The notes under the pieces were generated by a model. The model saw only the letters and a program-made list of their open reading frames with translations, had not been told where the DNA came from and did not search any database. This document shows positions 29,008 through 39,196 of a DNA stretch of 64,000 nt, in pieces. Both the position numbers and the translations under genes were made by a program. Source of the DNA: Sphingopyxis sp. PET50 (GTDB lineage Bacteria; Pseudomonadota; Alphaproteobacteria; Sphingomonadales; Sphingomonadaceae). The stretch spans positions 744,001 to 808,000 of the forward strand of contig NZ_CP104207.1 in the NCBI RefSeq assembly GCF_025244705.1, given 5' to 3'. The first letter of the stretch is position 1. Every line of letters begins with the position of its first letter.

Positions 29008-29939
29008 GCATATCCGCTATTTCTGAGGTAGTTTGCGCACTCGTCCGGAAGGAAGGCATCGAGCAGCGAGCCGATGCGTTTCCATGTTGCCTCGACGGAT
29101 CGCTCCTGCGCCTTTCGCAGGAGTGTTTTGAGTTTGGCGAAGACCTGTTCGATCGGGTTAAGGTCTGGACTGTAGGGAGGCAGGAACAGGAGCTTGGCAC
29201 CCGCGGCCCTGATCGCGTTGCGCACGGCCTGGCCTTTGTGGCTACCGAGGTTGTCCATGATGACGATGTCGCCCGGTGCGAGAGTGGGTACAAGGAACTG
29301 CTCGACATAGGCAGTGAAGAGTTGGCCATTGATCGGCCCGTCGAGCACGCAAGGTGCTTCGATCCGGTCGTAGCGCAGCGCGGCGAGGAAGGTCAGCGTG
29401 CGCCACTTGCCGAAGGGCGCGGTGGCGTGAAGCCGCTCACCGCGCCGGGCACGGCCATGGGTGCGGGTCATGTTGGTCTTGGCCCAAGTCTCGTCGATAA
29501 AGACGAGGCGGCGAGGATCAAGCCGACCCTGATACTTGCGCCATTGTGCCCGTCGCCGGGCGATCTGCGGCCGATCCTGTTCGGTCGCGAACAGGCTTTT
29601 TTTGAACGACAGGCCCTCGCGTTCGAGGAACAGCCACAGCGCGCCGTAGCTCGCCTTCACCCCGCGATCCGCCAGTTCGCCCAGCAGACCCCGCAGGGTC
29701 AGGTCCGGCTCGGCCGCGACACGCGCCAGCAGCCACTCGCGCTCGGGCAGCAGCACCGGCTTCCTGTACCCGCCCAGCTTGCCCGGTGCCACCCCGCCCG
29801 TCCGGCGTTGTCGCTGCGACCAGCGCACCGCGCTCGCAACACTCACACCAAAGCGCGATGCCGCAGTTCGCGCCGACGACCCCGATGCCATCGCTGCAAC
29901 CACGCGTTCCCGAAGATCAATCGAATAGGCTCGGCTCAT
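28998..29939 (-). CDS. IS630-family transposase
   Basis: This 313-residue single-frame transposase has an N-terminal helix-turn-helix ([15 protein letters not shown]). The DDE catalytic triad is seen in [18 protein letters not shown] and [11 protein letters not shown]. The frame is intact, so the element may be active. Unlike several neighbours, it shows no indel. Confidence 0.96.
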   Translation of the reverse strand: MSRAYSIDLRERVVAAMASGSSARTAASRFGVSVASAVRWSQRQRRTGGVAPGKLGGYRKPVLLPEREWLLARVAAEPDLTLRGLLGELADRGVKASYGALWLFLEREGLSFKKSLFATEQDRPQIARRRAQWRKYQGRLDPRRLVFIDETWAKTNMTRTHGRARRGERLHATAPFGKWRTLTFLAALRYDRIEAPCVLDGPINGQLFTAYVEQFLVPTLAPGDIVIMDNLGSHKGQAVRNAIRAAGAKLLFLPPYSPDLNPIEQVFAKLKTLLRKAQERSVEATWKRIGSLLDAFLPDECANYLRNSGYASI

Positions 29940-30007
29940 CTCTGCTGGCCTCCTAACCAGCCAACAGGTTGAATCAGAAAATCAGTACCGCGTGAATCCC
30001 AAATCGA

Positions 30008-30030
30008 TTCAATCTAAGACGATCACGCTC
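30008..30030 (-). repeat. Right terminal inverted repeat of the IS
   Basis: Exact inverted copy of 28985-29007, ending at the TA duplication at 30031-30032. Confidence 0.95.
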
Positions 30031-31565
30031 TAGGTCGCCGTCAGGATTCGGGCACGAATATCCTTTTTCAGCACCTTGCCGACCTTGGAGCGCGGCAGAT
30101 CATCCCAGATATCCAGCTCCTTGGGCGCTTTCACGCTGCCGATCGCGGCCTTGACATGCGCGATGATGTCTTCGGGCGCGGCGCTCTGTCCCGCCCGCAG
30201 TTGCACCACCGCGCAGACGCGCTCGCCCCATTTGTCGTCGGGCAGGCCGAAGACCGCGCCGTCCTGCACCGCCGGATGCGACAGTAGCGCCGCCTCGACC
30301 TCGGCCGAATAGACGTTGAAGCCGCCGGTGATGATCATGTCCTTGGCGCGGTCGACGATGAACAGGAAATTGTCGGGATCGAGATAGCCGATGTCGCCGG
30401 TGCGGTGCCATCCGTTCAGCGTCGCGTCGGCGGTGGCTTCGGGGTTCCTGTAATAGCCGTCCATGACGAGGCTGCCCTTGACGACGATCTCGCCGCGCTC
30501 GCCCCGCGGCAGTTCACGGCCTTCGCTGTCGACGATCGCGACGCGGACGAGCGGGCCGGGCCTGCCCGCCGACGCCAGGCGATGCCGTGCGACCGTCCCG
30601 TCGGGGTTGAGGTGATCCCTCGGCGACATCATCGAGATCATCATCGGCGCTTCGGTCTGGCCGAAAAGCTGTGCCATCACCGGGCCGATCCTTGCGATCG
30701 CTTCCTCGAGCCGCGCGGGGGAAATGGGCGCCGCGCCGTACCAGAAGCATTGCATCGCCGAGAGATCGGTCGCCGGCAGTGCGGGATGATCGAGCAGCAT
30801 ATAGATGAGCGTCGGCGGCAGAAATGTGTGCGTCGCCTTGTGGCGTTCGGCCAGCGTCAGGAATTCGCCGATGTCGGGATAGGGCATGATGACGACCTCG
30901 CCGCCGTGCGCCATGACCGGGAAGGTCAGGACCCCCGCGGCATGGGTGAGCGGCGCCATCGCGAGATAGACGGGCCTCCCCTCGAACGGATAGCCCATGA
31001 GGGTCAGCGCGGTCATGGCCTCGAGATTGCGGTTCGTCAGCATCACCCCCTTGGGATGGCCGGTGGTGCCGCCGGTGCCGGGGAGCATCGCGAGGTCGCT
31101 GGCGGGCGCCGCGACGAAGGGACGGTCGTCGACGCCCGCCAGCCACTGGTCGAGCGAGGGCGCGAAGGGCTGTTCGGCGTCGAGGCAGACGAGTTGCTCG
31201 AGCTTCGGCAGCCGCGTACGCAACGCGTCGACCAGTTCGGCGAATTTGCTGTGGAAGAAGAGCGCCGCGCAATCGAAATTGTCGAGGACATAGGCGTTTT
31301 CCGCCGCCTCGTTGCGCGGATTGACCGGGCACCAGACGGCGGCGGCGCGCGAGATGGCGAAGACGCAGGCGAAGGCGACGGGGTCGTTGCCCGACAGGAT
31401 CGCGACATGCTTGCCCGGCGTGATGCCCGACGCGTTCAATCCGCGCGCGACACGGTGGGTGAGCGCCTGCACATCCGCATAGGACAGGCTTTTCCCGTCC
31501 ATCGTCAGGCAGGGGGCATCGCCGCCCAGCGACGCCCCCTTGTCGAGCCAGTCAACGAGCCGCAT
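30030..31565 (-). CDS. Acyl-CoA synthetase (AMP-forming)
   Basis: This 511-residue ANL-superfamily ligase has P-loop G-G-T-T-G-H-P-K-G-V, adenylation motif Y-R-N-P-E-A and later H-R-T-G-D-I-G-Y-L-D, and hinge K-D-M-I-I-T-G-G-F-N-V-Y, with the C-terminal lysine in R-S-K-V-G-K-V-L. The ATG at 31565 overlaps the upstream stop (TGATG). It activates a carboxylic acid as its CoA thioester. The stop codon is completed by the IS630 end. The open frame continues upstream but is antisense-like there. Confidence 0.93.
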   Translation of the reverse strand: MRLVDWLDKGASLGGDAPCLTMDGKSLSYADVQALTHRVARGLNASGITPGKHVAILSGNDPVAFACVFAISRAAAVWCPVNPRNEAAENAYVLDNFDCAALFFHSKFAELVDALRTRLPKLEQLVCLDAEQPFAPSLDQWLAGVDDRPFVAAPASDLAMLPGTGGTTGHPKGVMLTNRNLEAMTALTLMGYPFEGRPVYLAMAPLTHAAGVLTFPVMAHGGEVVIMPYPDIGEFLTLAERHKATHTFLPPTLIYMLLDHPALPATDLSAMQCFWYGAAPISPARLEEAIARIGPVMAQLFGQTEAPMMISMMSPRDHLNPDGTVARHRLASAGRPGPLVRVAIVDSEGRELPRGERGEIVVKGSLVMDGYYRNPEATADATLNGWHRTGDIGYLDPDNFLFIVDRAKDMIITGGFNVYSAEVEAALLSHPAVQDGAVFGLPDDKWGERVCAVVQLRAGQSAAPEDIIAHVKAAIGSVKAPKELDIWDDLPRSKVGKVLKKDIRARILTAT

Positions 31566-32707
31566 CAGCCGTTGACCGTGACGACCGGTTTCAGCACCAG
31601 CCCGAACTGGCGCAGCGTGCCGAGGATCTCGCGGTGCCCGAACGCCTGGCAGGCCGAGGCGAAGCCGGTGCGGCGCGGCGCCTGTTGCAGCAGGTTCGCG
31701 GCGCACCACGCCTGCATCAGCCCGGTCTGCTTGTAATTGCAATTGCCGTGGATCAGCACATGCGCGCGCCCGAGCGGGCCCGAGGCGTAAACCGAATCGA
31801 TGCTGGTGTTGAGCCGCGGATTTTCGCGCGGCGGCATGTCGCCCTGCACCGATTCCGCCATCTTCGACAGCGCGGCTTCCTGTTCGGCGAAGGGGAGGGG
31901 CTTGATGTCGGTGTCGATCATCTTGGTCATGCCCACGACATTGTCCATCACCTCGCGCGCGAAGACGCCGCCGAAGACCTTGACCGTCGAGACGCGCGGG
32001 TCGTCCTTGAACCAGACGGGGTGCGAGGTGCCGCCCCACGGCGTGGTGAGCGCCGTCGCGTGCTGGCCGGGGACGTTGCACTCGGTCGTGGTCAGCGTCG
32101 GCCATTGGACGTACCGGTTGTTCTCCAGATAATACCAGTCGGCCTTGAGGATCGTGAAGATCGTCTGGACCGAGGCATAGGTCGGAAAACCCTTCCACAG
32201 CACCAGCATGTCGAGCGTATCGAGCCCCGGCATGGTTTCGAGCGCGATGTTCGCCGCGATTTCCCCGGTCGTGTACATCTGCGCGACGCAGGGCGAGAGC
32301 AGCAGGCCCTTCTTCGCGAAGGCGTCGCCCCATTTTTCCTGCGCCGACAGCATCCAGTCCTGTTCGCCGGTGGTGTCGAGATAATGGGTGCCCGCCGCGA
32401 GGCACGCCTCGACCGTCTCGGGTCCATATTTGATGAAGGGGCCGACCATGTTGCACACGACCTTTGCCCCCTTGAACAGGGCGGTCAACGCCTCGACGCT
32501 GTGCTCGACCTCCGCAATCTCATAATCTGCGGTTTCGATGCCCGGAACCTTGTCCATCACCTCCTGCACGCGTTTCCTGTCGCGCCCGGCAGCGATGAAG
32601 GGGACGCCGAGTTCACGCAGATATTCGCAGACGAGGCGGCCGGTGTAGCCCGAGGCGCCATAAACGATGACCGGCTTCTTGCTCATGGGATTTCTTCCTG
32701 TTTGCAA
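31565..32707 (-). CDS. Saccharopine dehydrogenase-like NAD(P)-binding protein
   Basis: This 380-residue protein starts K-P-V-I-V-Y-G-A-S-G-Y-T-G-R-L, a Rossmann motif typical of the saccharopine dehydrogenase/trans-acting enoyl reductase group. C-N-M-V-G-P-F and Y-L-D-T-T-G-E are further family segments. It is the third gene of a minus-strand operon with an SDR, acyl-CoA synthetase and TBDR, so a reductase step in lipid or terpenoid catabolism is likelier than lysine metabolism. The exact reaction is unknown. Confidence 0.88.
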   Translation of the reverse strand: MQTGRNPMSKKPVIVYGASGYTGRLVCEYLRELGVPFIAAGRDRKRVQEVMDKVPGIETADYEIAEVEHSVEALTALFKGAKVVCNMVGPFIKYGPETVEACLAAGTHYLDTTGEQDWMLSAQEKWGDAFAKKGLLLSPCVAQMYTTGEIAANIALETMPGLDTLDMLVLWKGFPTYASVQTIFTILKADWYYLENNRYVQWPTLTTTECNVPGQHATALTTPWGGTSHPVWFKDDPRVSTVKVFGGVFAREVMDNVVGMTKMIDTDIKPLPFAEQEAALSKMAESVQGDMPPRENPRLNTSIDSVYASGPLGRAHVLIHGNCNYKQTGLMQAWCAANLLQQAPRRTGFASACQAFGHREILGTLRQFGLVLKPVVTVNG

Positions 32708-32717
32708 TGGGATGGGG

Positions 32718-33488
32718 TCAGACCGCGGTGTAGCCGCCGTCGACGATCAGCTCGCTGCCGCACATGTACGCCGCGTCGTCGCTGGCGAGGAACAACAGCG
32801 GGCGGGCGATTTCGCGTGTCGTCGCCATGCGGCCGAGCGGGATCGCGCCGACCGTCGCCGCCGCGAAACCGGCGGCGGCATCGCCGAGGCCGCCCACGGC
32901 ATCGGCCACCAGCTTGGTCTCGCAATAGCCGGGATGGAGCGAATTGATCCGCACCGGCCAGCCCTTGCGCGCGCAATCGACCGCCGCCGCCTTGGTCAGC
33001 ATCGCCACGCCGGCCTTGCTCGCGTTATAGGCGGGGAAAAGCGGCTCGGCGACATTGGCGGCGATCGAGGCGACGTTGACGATCACGCCGCCGCTGCCCT
33101 TCATCGCCGCGATCCCGGCGCGGGTCCCGAGGAAGACGCTTTCCAGATTGACCGCCATCAGCCGCTGCCATTCGGCGAGGCCGGTATCGACGACCGATTT
33201 CAGGAAACCCATGCCGGCGTTGTTGACGAGGATATCGAGTTTGCCCTGACGCGCGATGACATCGGCGATGAGCGCAGCCCATTCCGCCTCATCGGCGACG
33301 TCCTGCCGCCGCGCCTCGGCGCTCCATCCTTCGGCGCGGATCGCGGCGGCGGCGCTCTCCGCCTCGTGCGCGTCGATATCGGTGATGGTGACCGCCGCGC
33401 CCTCGCGGGCGAATTCCTGCGCGGCAGCCAGTCCGATGCCGCGCGCCGCGCCGGTGATGAGCACGCTCTTGCCGGTGAAACGCATCAT
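32718..33488 (-). CDS. Short-chain dehydrogenase/reductase (SDR)
   Basis: This 256-residue classical SDR has the cofactor motif T-G-A-A-R-G-I-G, N-N-A-G, catalytic Ser in V-N-V-A-S, and catalytic Y-N-A-S-K. An acidic residue after strand 2 (T-D-I-D) suggests NAD(H) preference. It is ten bases upstream of the saccharopine dehydrogenase-like gene in the same operon. The substrate is probably a hydroxyl or keto group of the compound imported by the neighbouring TBDR (inferred). Confidence 0.93.
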   Translation of the reverse strand: MMRFTGKSVLITGAARGIGLAAAQEFAREGAAVTITDIDAHEAESAAAAIRAEGWSAEARRQDVADEAEWAALIADVIARQGKLDILVNNAGMGFLKSVVDTGLAEWQRLMAVNLESVFLGTRAGIAAMKGSGGVIVNVASIAANVAEPLFPAYNASKAGVAMLTKAAAVDCARKGWPVRINSLHPGYCETKLVADAVGGLGDAAAGFAAATVGAIPLGRMATTREIARPLLFLASDDAAYMCGSELIVDGGYTAV

Positions 33489-33561
33489 GGATGCTCCTCG
33501 TTGATCGAAAAAAGGGATCGGCGGGCGGGAGGGTGCCCGCCGATCCCTGCGCCGCGAACGG

Positions 33562-36164
33562 TCAGAACTTGGCCGTCACCTCGACGCCATAGGTTCGTGG
33601 CGTACCGCGATTGAGATAGTCGAGCCCGAAGATGTCGATGTTCAGCCCGTAGCTGTAATAATATTTGTTGGTCAGATTCTTGACCCACAGGCTGGCGGCA
33701 TAATTGCCGTGCTCGAAGGTTAGCCGGCTGTTGACGAGCCAGTAACCGGGGTTGCCGCAGGTGATCGCGGGGCTAGGCGGGGCGGATGTTGCCGGGAACG
33801 CCGGGGCGGTCGCACGGGGTCTGGCCATAATCGCCGAACGGATCGAAATAATATTTGCCGGTATAGGCGGCATCGCCGCGCAGCGTCAGCTTGTTGTCGC
33901 CCTGGTCCAGAATGTCCCAGTCGAAGCCGGCCGAGAAGGTCGTGCGCGGCGCGTTGGGGAAGGGGTTGCCGTTGACGTTGCGCGTCGGGCTCGACGGGTC
34001 GGCCGGGTCGAGGACGTTGCCCTTGTATTTGCTGCGCAGCAGGCTCATCGACGCGTCGAAGCGCAGCCAGTCGGCGGCCTGGATCGCCAGCTCCGCCTCG
34101 CCGCCATAGAGGCGTCCGTTGGCGCTGCGGGTGAAGGTCGTGGCGCCGATAACCTGCGTCACCTGATGGTTCTTGTAGTCGTAATAGAAGCCCGCGAGGT
34201 TGAGCTGCACCCGGCGGTCGAACAGCCGCATCTTGAGCCCGCCTTCATAGGCGTTGATCTGTTCGGGGCGGATATAATAGACCTGATTGGTCCCCTGATA
34301 GGCGAGGCCGTTGAAGCTGCCGCTGCGATAGCCGCGGCTGTAGTTGAGATAGCCCATGATATCGTCGGCGAAATCATAGCTGATGTTGACGCGGCCGGTC
34401 AGGCGGTTCGCCTTTTCCTTCTGTTCGAGCGCCGGGGCGCTCGGATCATAAGGGAAGGTATAGGGGATCGTGCTGGCGCGGATCGTGCCGCCGAGGTCGT
34501 AGAGCACGGTGCGGCCGTTCAGATATTTGACCTTGTCCATCGTGTAGCGGAGGCCGACGCTGACCGTCAGCGCGTCGGTCAGATCATAGCTGCCGTCGAA
34601 ATAGATCGCCGCCGAGGGGCGCTTGATCGTGTAGCGCTGTTCGCCCTCGATCGGCCCGAAGGGCGGGGCGCCCGCCGCGCGGCACGCCGCCGAGATGGCG
34701 CCGCCGAAACCGCCGCCGCCCGAGTTGTTGACCTGGATGTCGGTGAGCAGGGCGATCAGCGAGCGTGCGTCGAGGAAACCGTTGGGGTTGCCCGTCGGCA
34801 CCGCCGAGCAGTTCGCCGGGTCGGTCGGATCGAGCGCCGGATCGACCGCAAAGGCGGGAACGAAGGCGGCCGCTTGCGGCGCCGACACCGGCGCGTTGAA
34901 AAAGCTGTCCGGCACGCCGGCTGCCCTGCAGGATCGGTTTCAGCACGCCGAAGAAGTCGATCTCGTTGCGCGTGTCGATCTTGTCGACGCCATAATAGAG
35001 ACCGGCGACGAAGTTGAGCCGGTCGCCCTTGTAGTTGAGCCGCAGGTCCTGGTTGAAATTCTTGCTGACCGAATTGTAGCGCAGCGCGCAGACCTTGTTC
35101 GGCGAGCCATCGCAGTCGAAGGGCGAGTTGCGATATTTGCCGCCGTCATAGCCGGTGATCGAGGTCAGCGAGAAATTGTCGTCCAGTTCGACCGCGATGT
35201 TGAGCGCGACCCCGCGCGACGAGGTGAAATAGCGCCCGCCGGTGTCGGCGGCGACCTCGTTCTTGCCGAGCGGTGCGCCGCCATTCTGTGCGGGATCGAA
35301 GCGCGAATAGCCGAGCACGTCGCGGTCGCCGGCAAGCTGGCCGAGCGCATAGGGATTGGGCGCGAGTGGATTGTCGCGCGCGAAATAACCTTTCAGGTTG
35401 ATGTCGACCGTGTCCGACGGCTTCCAGTGCAGCGTCACGCGCCCCGCGACGCTGTTGGTGGTGCCGACATCGCGGTCCTGCACCGGATTATATTGCCAGC
35501 CATCGCCCTTCGCGACCGTGCCGGCAAAACGGATGCCGAGCGTGTCGGGGATCAGCGTCGCCTCCAGCGCGCCTTCGGCGGTCTTGGTGTCGTAATTGCC
35601 GTAACCGAGCGTGATCGTGCCGTTGCTGGCGCCGAGTTCGGGCTTGTTGCTGAAAAAGCTGATCGCTCCGCCGGTAGTGTTGCGGCCATAGAGCGTGCCC
35701 TGCGGCCCGCGCAGCACCTCGACGCGTTCGAGGTCGTAGAGCTGCTGGCCGTGGCTGGCGCGGAAACTCTGATAGACCTCGTCGACATAGACGCCGACCG
35801 GCGAGGCGGTGGAGGCGGAAAATTCGTTCGCGACCGACACGCCGCGCAGCGCGAAATTCGGCTGCGTGCGGCCATAGGGGGTGGTGATCTGGAGGCTGGG
35901 GACGAAGCCCTGCAAATCGGAGGTTTCGCTGACCCCGCGCGATTCGAGTTCATCGCCCGCGAGCGCCGAGACCGCGACGGGCACGTCCTGAAGATTCTGG
36001 GCGCGTTTCTGGGCGGTGACGACGATTTCCGCGATGCCGCCGCCGCTGTTGCCGCCATCGTCGTCGGCTTCGGACGCCGCCGCCTGTTGTGCGAATGCGG
36101 GTCCGTGCCAGCCGATCAGCATGGTCGTCGACAGGCAGGTCGCCAGAATGGCCTTCTTCGTCAT
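33562..36164 (-). CDS. TonB-dependent receptor (two extra-T frameshifts)
   Basis: The signal peptide ends near A-F-A-Q-Q and is followed by a TonB box (A-E-I-V-V-T-A-Q-K-R), a plug and a barrel ending V-T-A-K-F. The frame breaks at 34922 and 33774 (+ strand). Removing each T restores L-Q-G-A-G-V-P-D-S-F-F and I-R-P-A-C-P-A-I-T, giving 866 residues. The ATG at 36164 follows GGGAGAGACG. It belongs to the same subfamily as the receptor at 51156. It heads the operon with SDR, reductase and acyl-CoA synthetase. The substrate is likely a hydrophobic compound, not shown. Confidence 0.9.
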
Positions 36165-36318
36165 CTCGTCTCTCCCACGGCTTGCGGCTCGTCTGTTGCG
36201 AGGCCGTCGATAGGGAAAGGCTATGGCGGGAGCGGCGCGGGCGACAGCCGAAGCGGCGGGGGGAGCGATGGGGGGGTAAGTCCGCGCCGCTTGCCCCCGC
36301 CCGCGCGAAGGATTAGCC

Positions 36319-39035
36319 ATGGACGCAGAAATGGAGGGCAGCATGACCGTCCAGCCGGGATCGAGGATAGGAACGAGGGCGCCGCTGCGCGCGGTGCCGG
36401 ACGCCATTGCGCCCGCCTTCGGGTCCCGGAAATTCCTGCCGCCGCGCTTTCCGCCCGATCTGGTCGGGCTGGACGCGCAGCAGGACTGGCTCGACCGGCT
36501 GGCGCGTCACGAACTGGCGGTCGTGCAGGCGCTCAGCCGGTTATGGGAAGACGGCCTGGTGCGCGGCGCTGTTCGGGCGGGCACGGGCCGGGGGCTGGTC
36601 GACCGGCTGGCTGTCGTTCGATGCCGAGGACGACGGGCCCGCCACCACGGGCCGGATAATCGGGGCCGTCCGGGCGGCCCGTGGCGCGGCGGTCGAGGAT
36701 GCCGCTCATCCGTCGACCGCCGAAGAGGCCGCGGCGGCGCTGGCCGGGCGGATCGACGCCGATGACCGTCCGCTGCTGCTGGTCCTCGACGATATCGACC
36801 GGCTGAGCGACCCTCTGGCGCGCGCCATGCTCGATCGGCTGCTTCGGCATCCGCCGCGCGCAATTGCGGCTGGTGCTGACGGGCCGTGCGCTGCCGGAGG
36901 TGGCGACCGGCGATATCGAACGGCGCGGCATGATGCTGCGGATCGGCGCCGCCGAACTGGCTCTCGGCGACGACGATGTCCGCGCGTTTCTGTCCGCCGC
37001 CGGCACGGCGCTCGACGGGCGAAGCTGCGCCGATCTCAACCGGTTCATCGGGGGGTGGCCGGCCGCGCTGCGGCTGGCGGCCCGTGATCGGCGGCTCGGC
37101 GCGATGGCGGCGGCGCGGGACTGGAGCCCGCTTGCCTGGCGCGCTCGATACTCTGGTGGCCCCAGCGGTCGATGCGCTGTCCGAGCCGATGCGCCGGTTC
37201 GTGCAGCGGTGCAGCATCGCGCCGTGGCTCGACGCCGATCTCGCGTGGCTGCTGAGCGGCGAGCGGGACTGTGCGGCGATGCTGCGCGAACTGGCCGCGA
37301 AGGGCGTCTTTGCCGAGACGACCGCCGACGGCGGCTATCGCCTGCACCCCGCGGCGCGCGCGGTGTTGAGGCGGCGGCTCGACACGGCCGAACCCGGCGC
37401 CGCGGCGCAGCTGAACCGCGTGGCGGCGCGCTATTATGCCGGGCGGGGAAATGCGGTCGAAGCGATCGGACAGGCGCTCGCCTGCGCCGACCACGCAGAA
37501 GCCGCGGGCCTGATCGCCGATATCGGCATGCCAATGCTCGAACGCGGCGAGACGGCGGCGCTGGGGCAAATGATCGTTGCCTTGCCGCCGAGCGCATCGG
37601 GCGGCCTCGCCGGCGCTGGTCCGGACGGGTGCCTGGCTGTCGACGCTGTCGGCCACGCCGGACGGGGGCGCCGCGATCGCGCTGCTGGCAGAGGAGGACG
37701 CCAACGAAGCGCGCGCGATCGACCTGGTGCGCGGGGCCTTCGCCGACGACCGGCTCGCCGAGGTCGCCGAGGCATGCGACCTGTTGCTCGCCGCGCCCGA
37801 CCGCTTGACGGATTTCGCGGTCGCGATGCTGCGCGCGGTGCAGGCGCATGCTGCCCTGAAATGCGGGTTGTTCGGTCTGGTCCACGACGCGGTCCGGCCG
37901 CTGATGCTGCGCAGCGCCGGCCGGTCGCTCGACCTGCCGCTGGCGCTCGGCCTTTGCGCCCGTGCGGCGGTGAGCCGCGCGCAGGGCCAGCTGGGCGAGG
38001 CCGAACGCGTGCTGCGCGACGCGCGTGCGCTGCCGTCGGTCCCCGGCCTCGCCCGCGCGCTGGTCGACGCGGCGCTGGCGCGGTGCTGTTACGAACGCGA
38101 CGATCCGGCGACCGCTGCGGACCTCGCCGCCGATGCCCTGCCGCTGCTCGAAGGATCCGCCTTTCAGGATGCGCTGACCCACGCCTTCCTCGTCTCGATC
38201 CGCGTCGCGGCGAGCACCGGCCGGGCCGACCGCGCGGCGAGCCTGATCGATCGCGCCGAACTGCTCGCGTTCGGGCGCGGCTGGGCCCTGCTCAAGGCGT
38301 TGTGCATCGTCGAGCGCGCCCGCTTGCGGCTGCCGCAGTCGATCGACGCCGAAACGGTCGTCGCCGTCGCCGACGAAGAGGCGGCGGTGCTCGATCCGCT
38401 GTCGGCGCAGGGCCGCGCCTTTGCGCTGCTCTCCGAAATGCGCGCCTATGAGGCGATCGCCAATGGCGACCGGCCGCGGCTGACCAGCGTTGCCGACCGG
38501 TTGCTCCGGCTCGGCGCCAATGCCGACGACACCGAATTGCGCACGCTCGCGACGCTGTTCAACATCCTGCCGCAGCTCAGCGGGCGCTGCGACAAGATGG
38601 TCGATCTCGAAACCGTGCGGTTCCTGAACCATGCCGCCAGCGTCGGGTTCCGCCGCACCATCGTCGATGTCCTCGACGTGACCGGGGTGCGCGCGGTGCA
38701 GAATTTTTGCAGCGAAGCCTATGCCTCGGGTTCCTTCCTCGCCTTGCTCAAGCTCGCCGAGCCGTCGCGCCGCAATCCGGCACTCGAAAATGCCCACGCG
38801 GTGGCGCCCGGTGAGGCTTTTTCCTTCCTGACCGATCGCGAGATCGACATTTTGAGCGCGCTCAACGCCAAGCGAGTCGAACAAGGAAATTGCGCGGACG
38901 CTTCAGCTCGCCCCCGAAACGGTGAAATGGCATTTGAAGAATATCATGCGCAAACTGCGCGCCAGCACGCGCGACGAAGCGGTGATGAATGCCGCGACAT
39001 TGGGGTTGAAGCTGGCCGAAACCCGCCCCGCCTGA
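36319..39035 (+). CDS. Large LuxR-family regulator, MalT/AcoK type (five frameshifts)
   Basis: This gene can be assembled only across five one-base shifts (36533, about 36860, 37137, about 37600, about 38876). Corrected, it gives about 903 residues: Walker A A-P-A-G-Y-G-K-T, Walker B L-L-V-L-D-D-I-D, L-R-L-V-L-T-G-R, a long helical sensor region, and a C-terminal LuxR HTH (S-N-K-E-I-A-R-T-L-Q-L-A-P-E-T-V-K-W-H). This matches STAND-type ATP-dependent activators. It is divergent from the TBDR operon and precedes an acyl-CoA dehydrogenase. Start choice between 36319 and 36343 is open. It could be a real pseudogene, but two shifts match the extra-T pattern. Confidence 0.8.
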
Positions 39036-39196
39036 TGCACCGATCGCCCGCATGACCCTGCCACGCCCGCCAGCTAGACCCCGGCGGACCCTGGCTTCAC
39101 TTGGGGCAGGGAAGAGCAAGGTGATGATCGACATGCACGACATCGTGGACGACAGCACCCCGAATCGCCCACCGCACCCACGCCGGGAGGCCTGAT

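Larger units (their letters stand above)
28985..30030. mobile_element. IS630-family insertion sequence
   Basis: A 1046-base element with perfect 23-base terminal inverted repeats (28985-29007 and 30008-30030) and a TA duplication on both sides (28983-28984 and 30031-30032). The pre-insertion site reads C-TA-G, a known preference of IS630 elements. It carries one intact transposase gene. It sits between two convergent genes and supplies the last base of both their stop codons. Confidence 0.96.

Noticed and set aside
30030..32456. Acyl-CoA synthetase as an 808-residue fusion
   Set aside because: The upstream half of that open frame is Arg-rich and overlaps the saccharopine dehydrogenase-like gene in another frame; the ATG at 31565 with TGATG coupling is the proper start.
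39124..39195. Possible 23-residue ORF (M-I-D-M-H-D-I-V) just before the acyl-CoA dehydrogenase
   Set aside because: It has a purine-rich site and ends close to the next start, but it is too short and unrecognisable to support as a gene.
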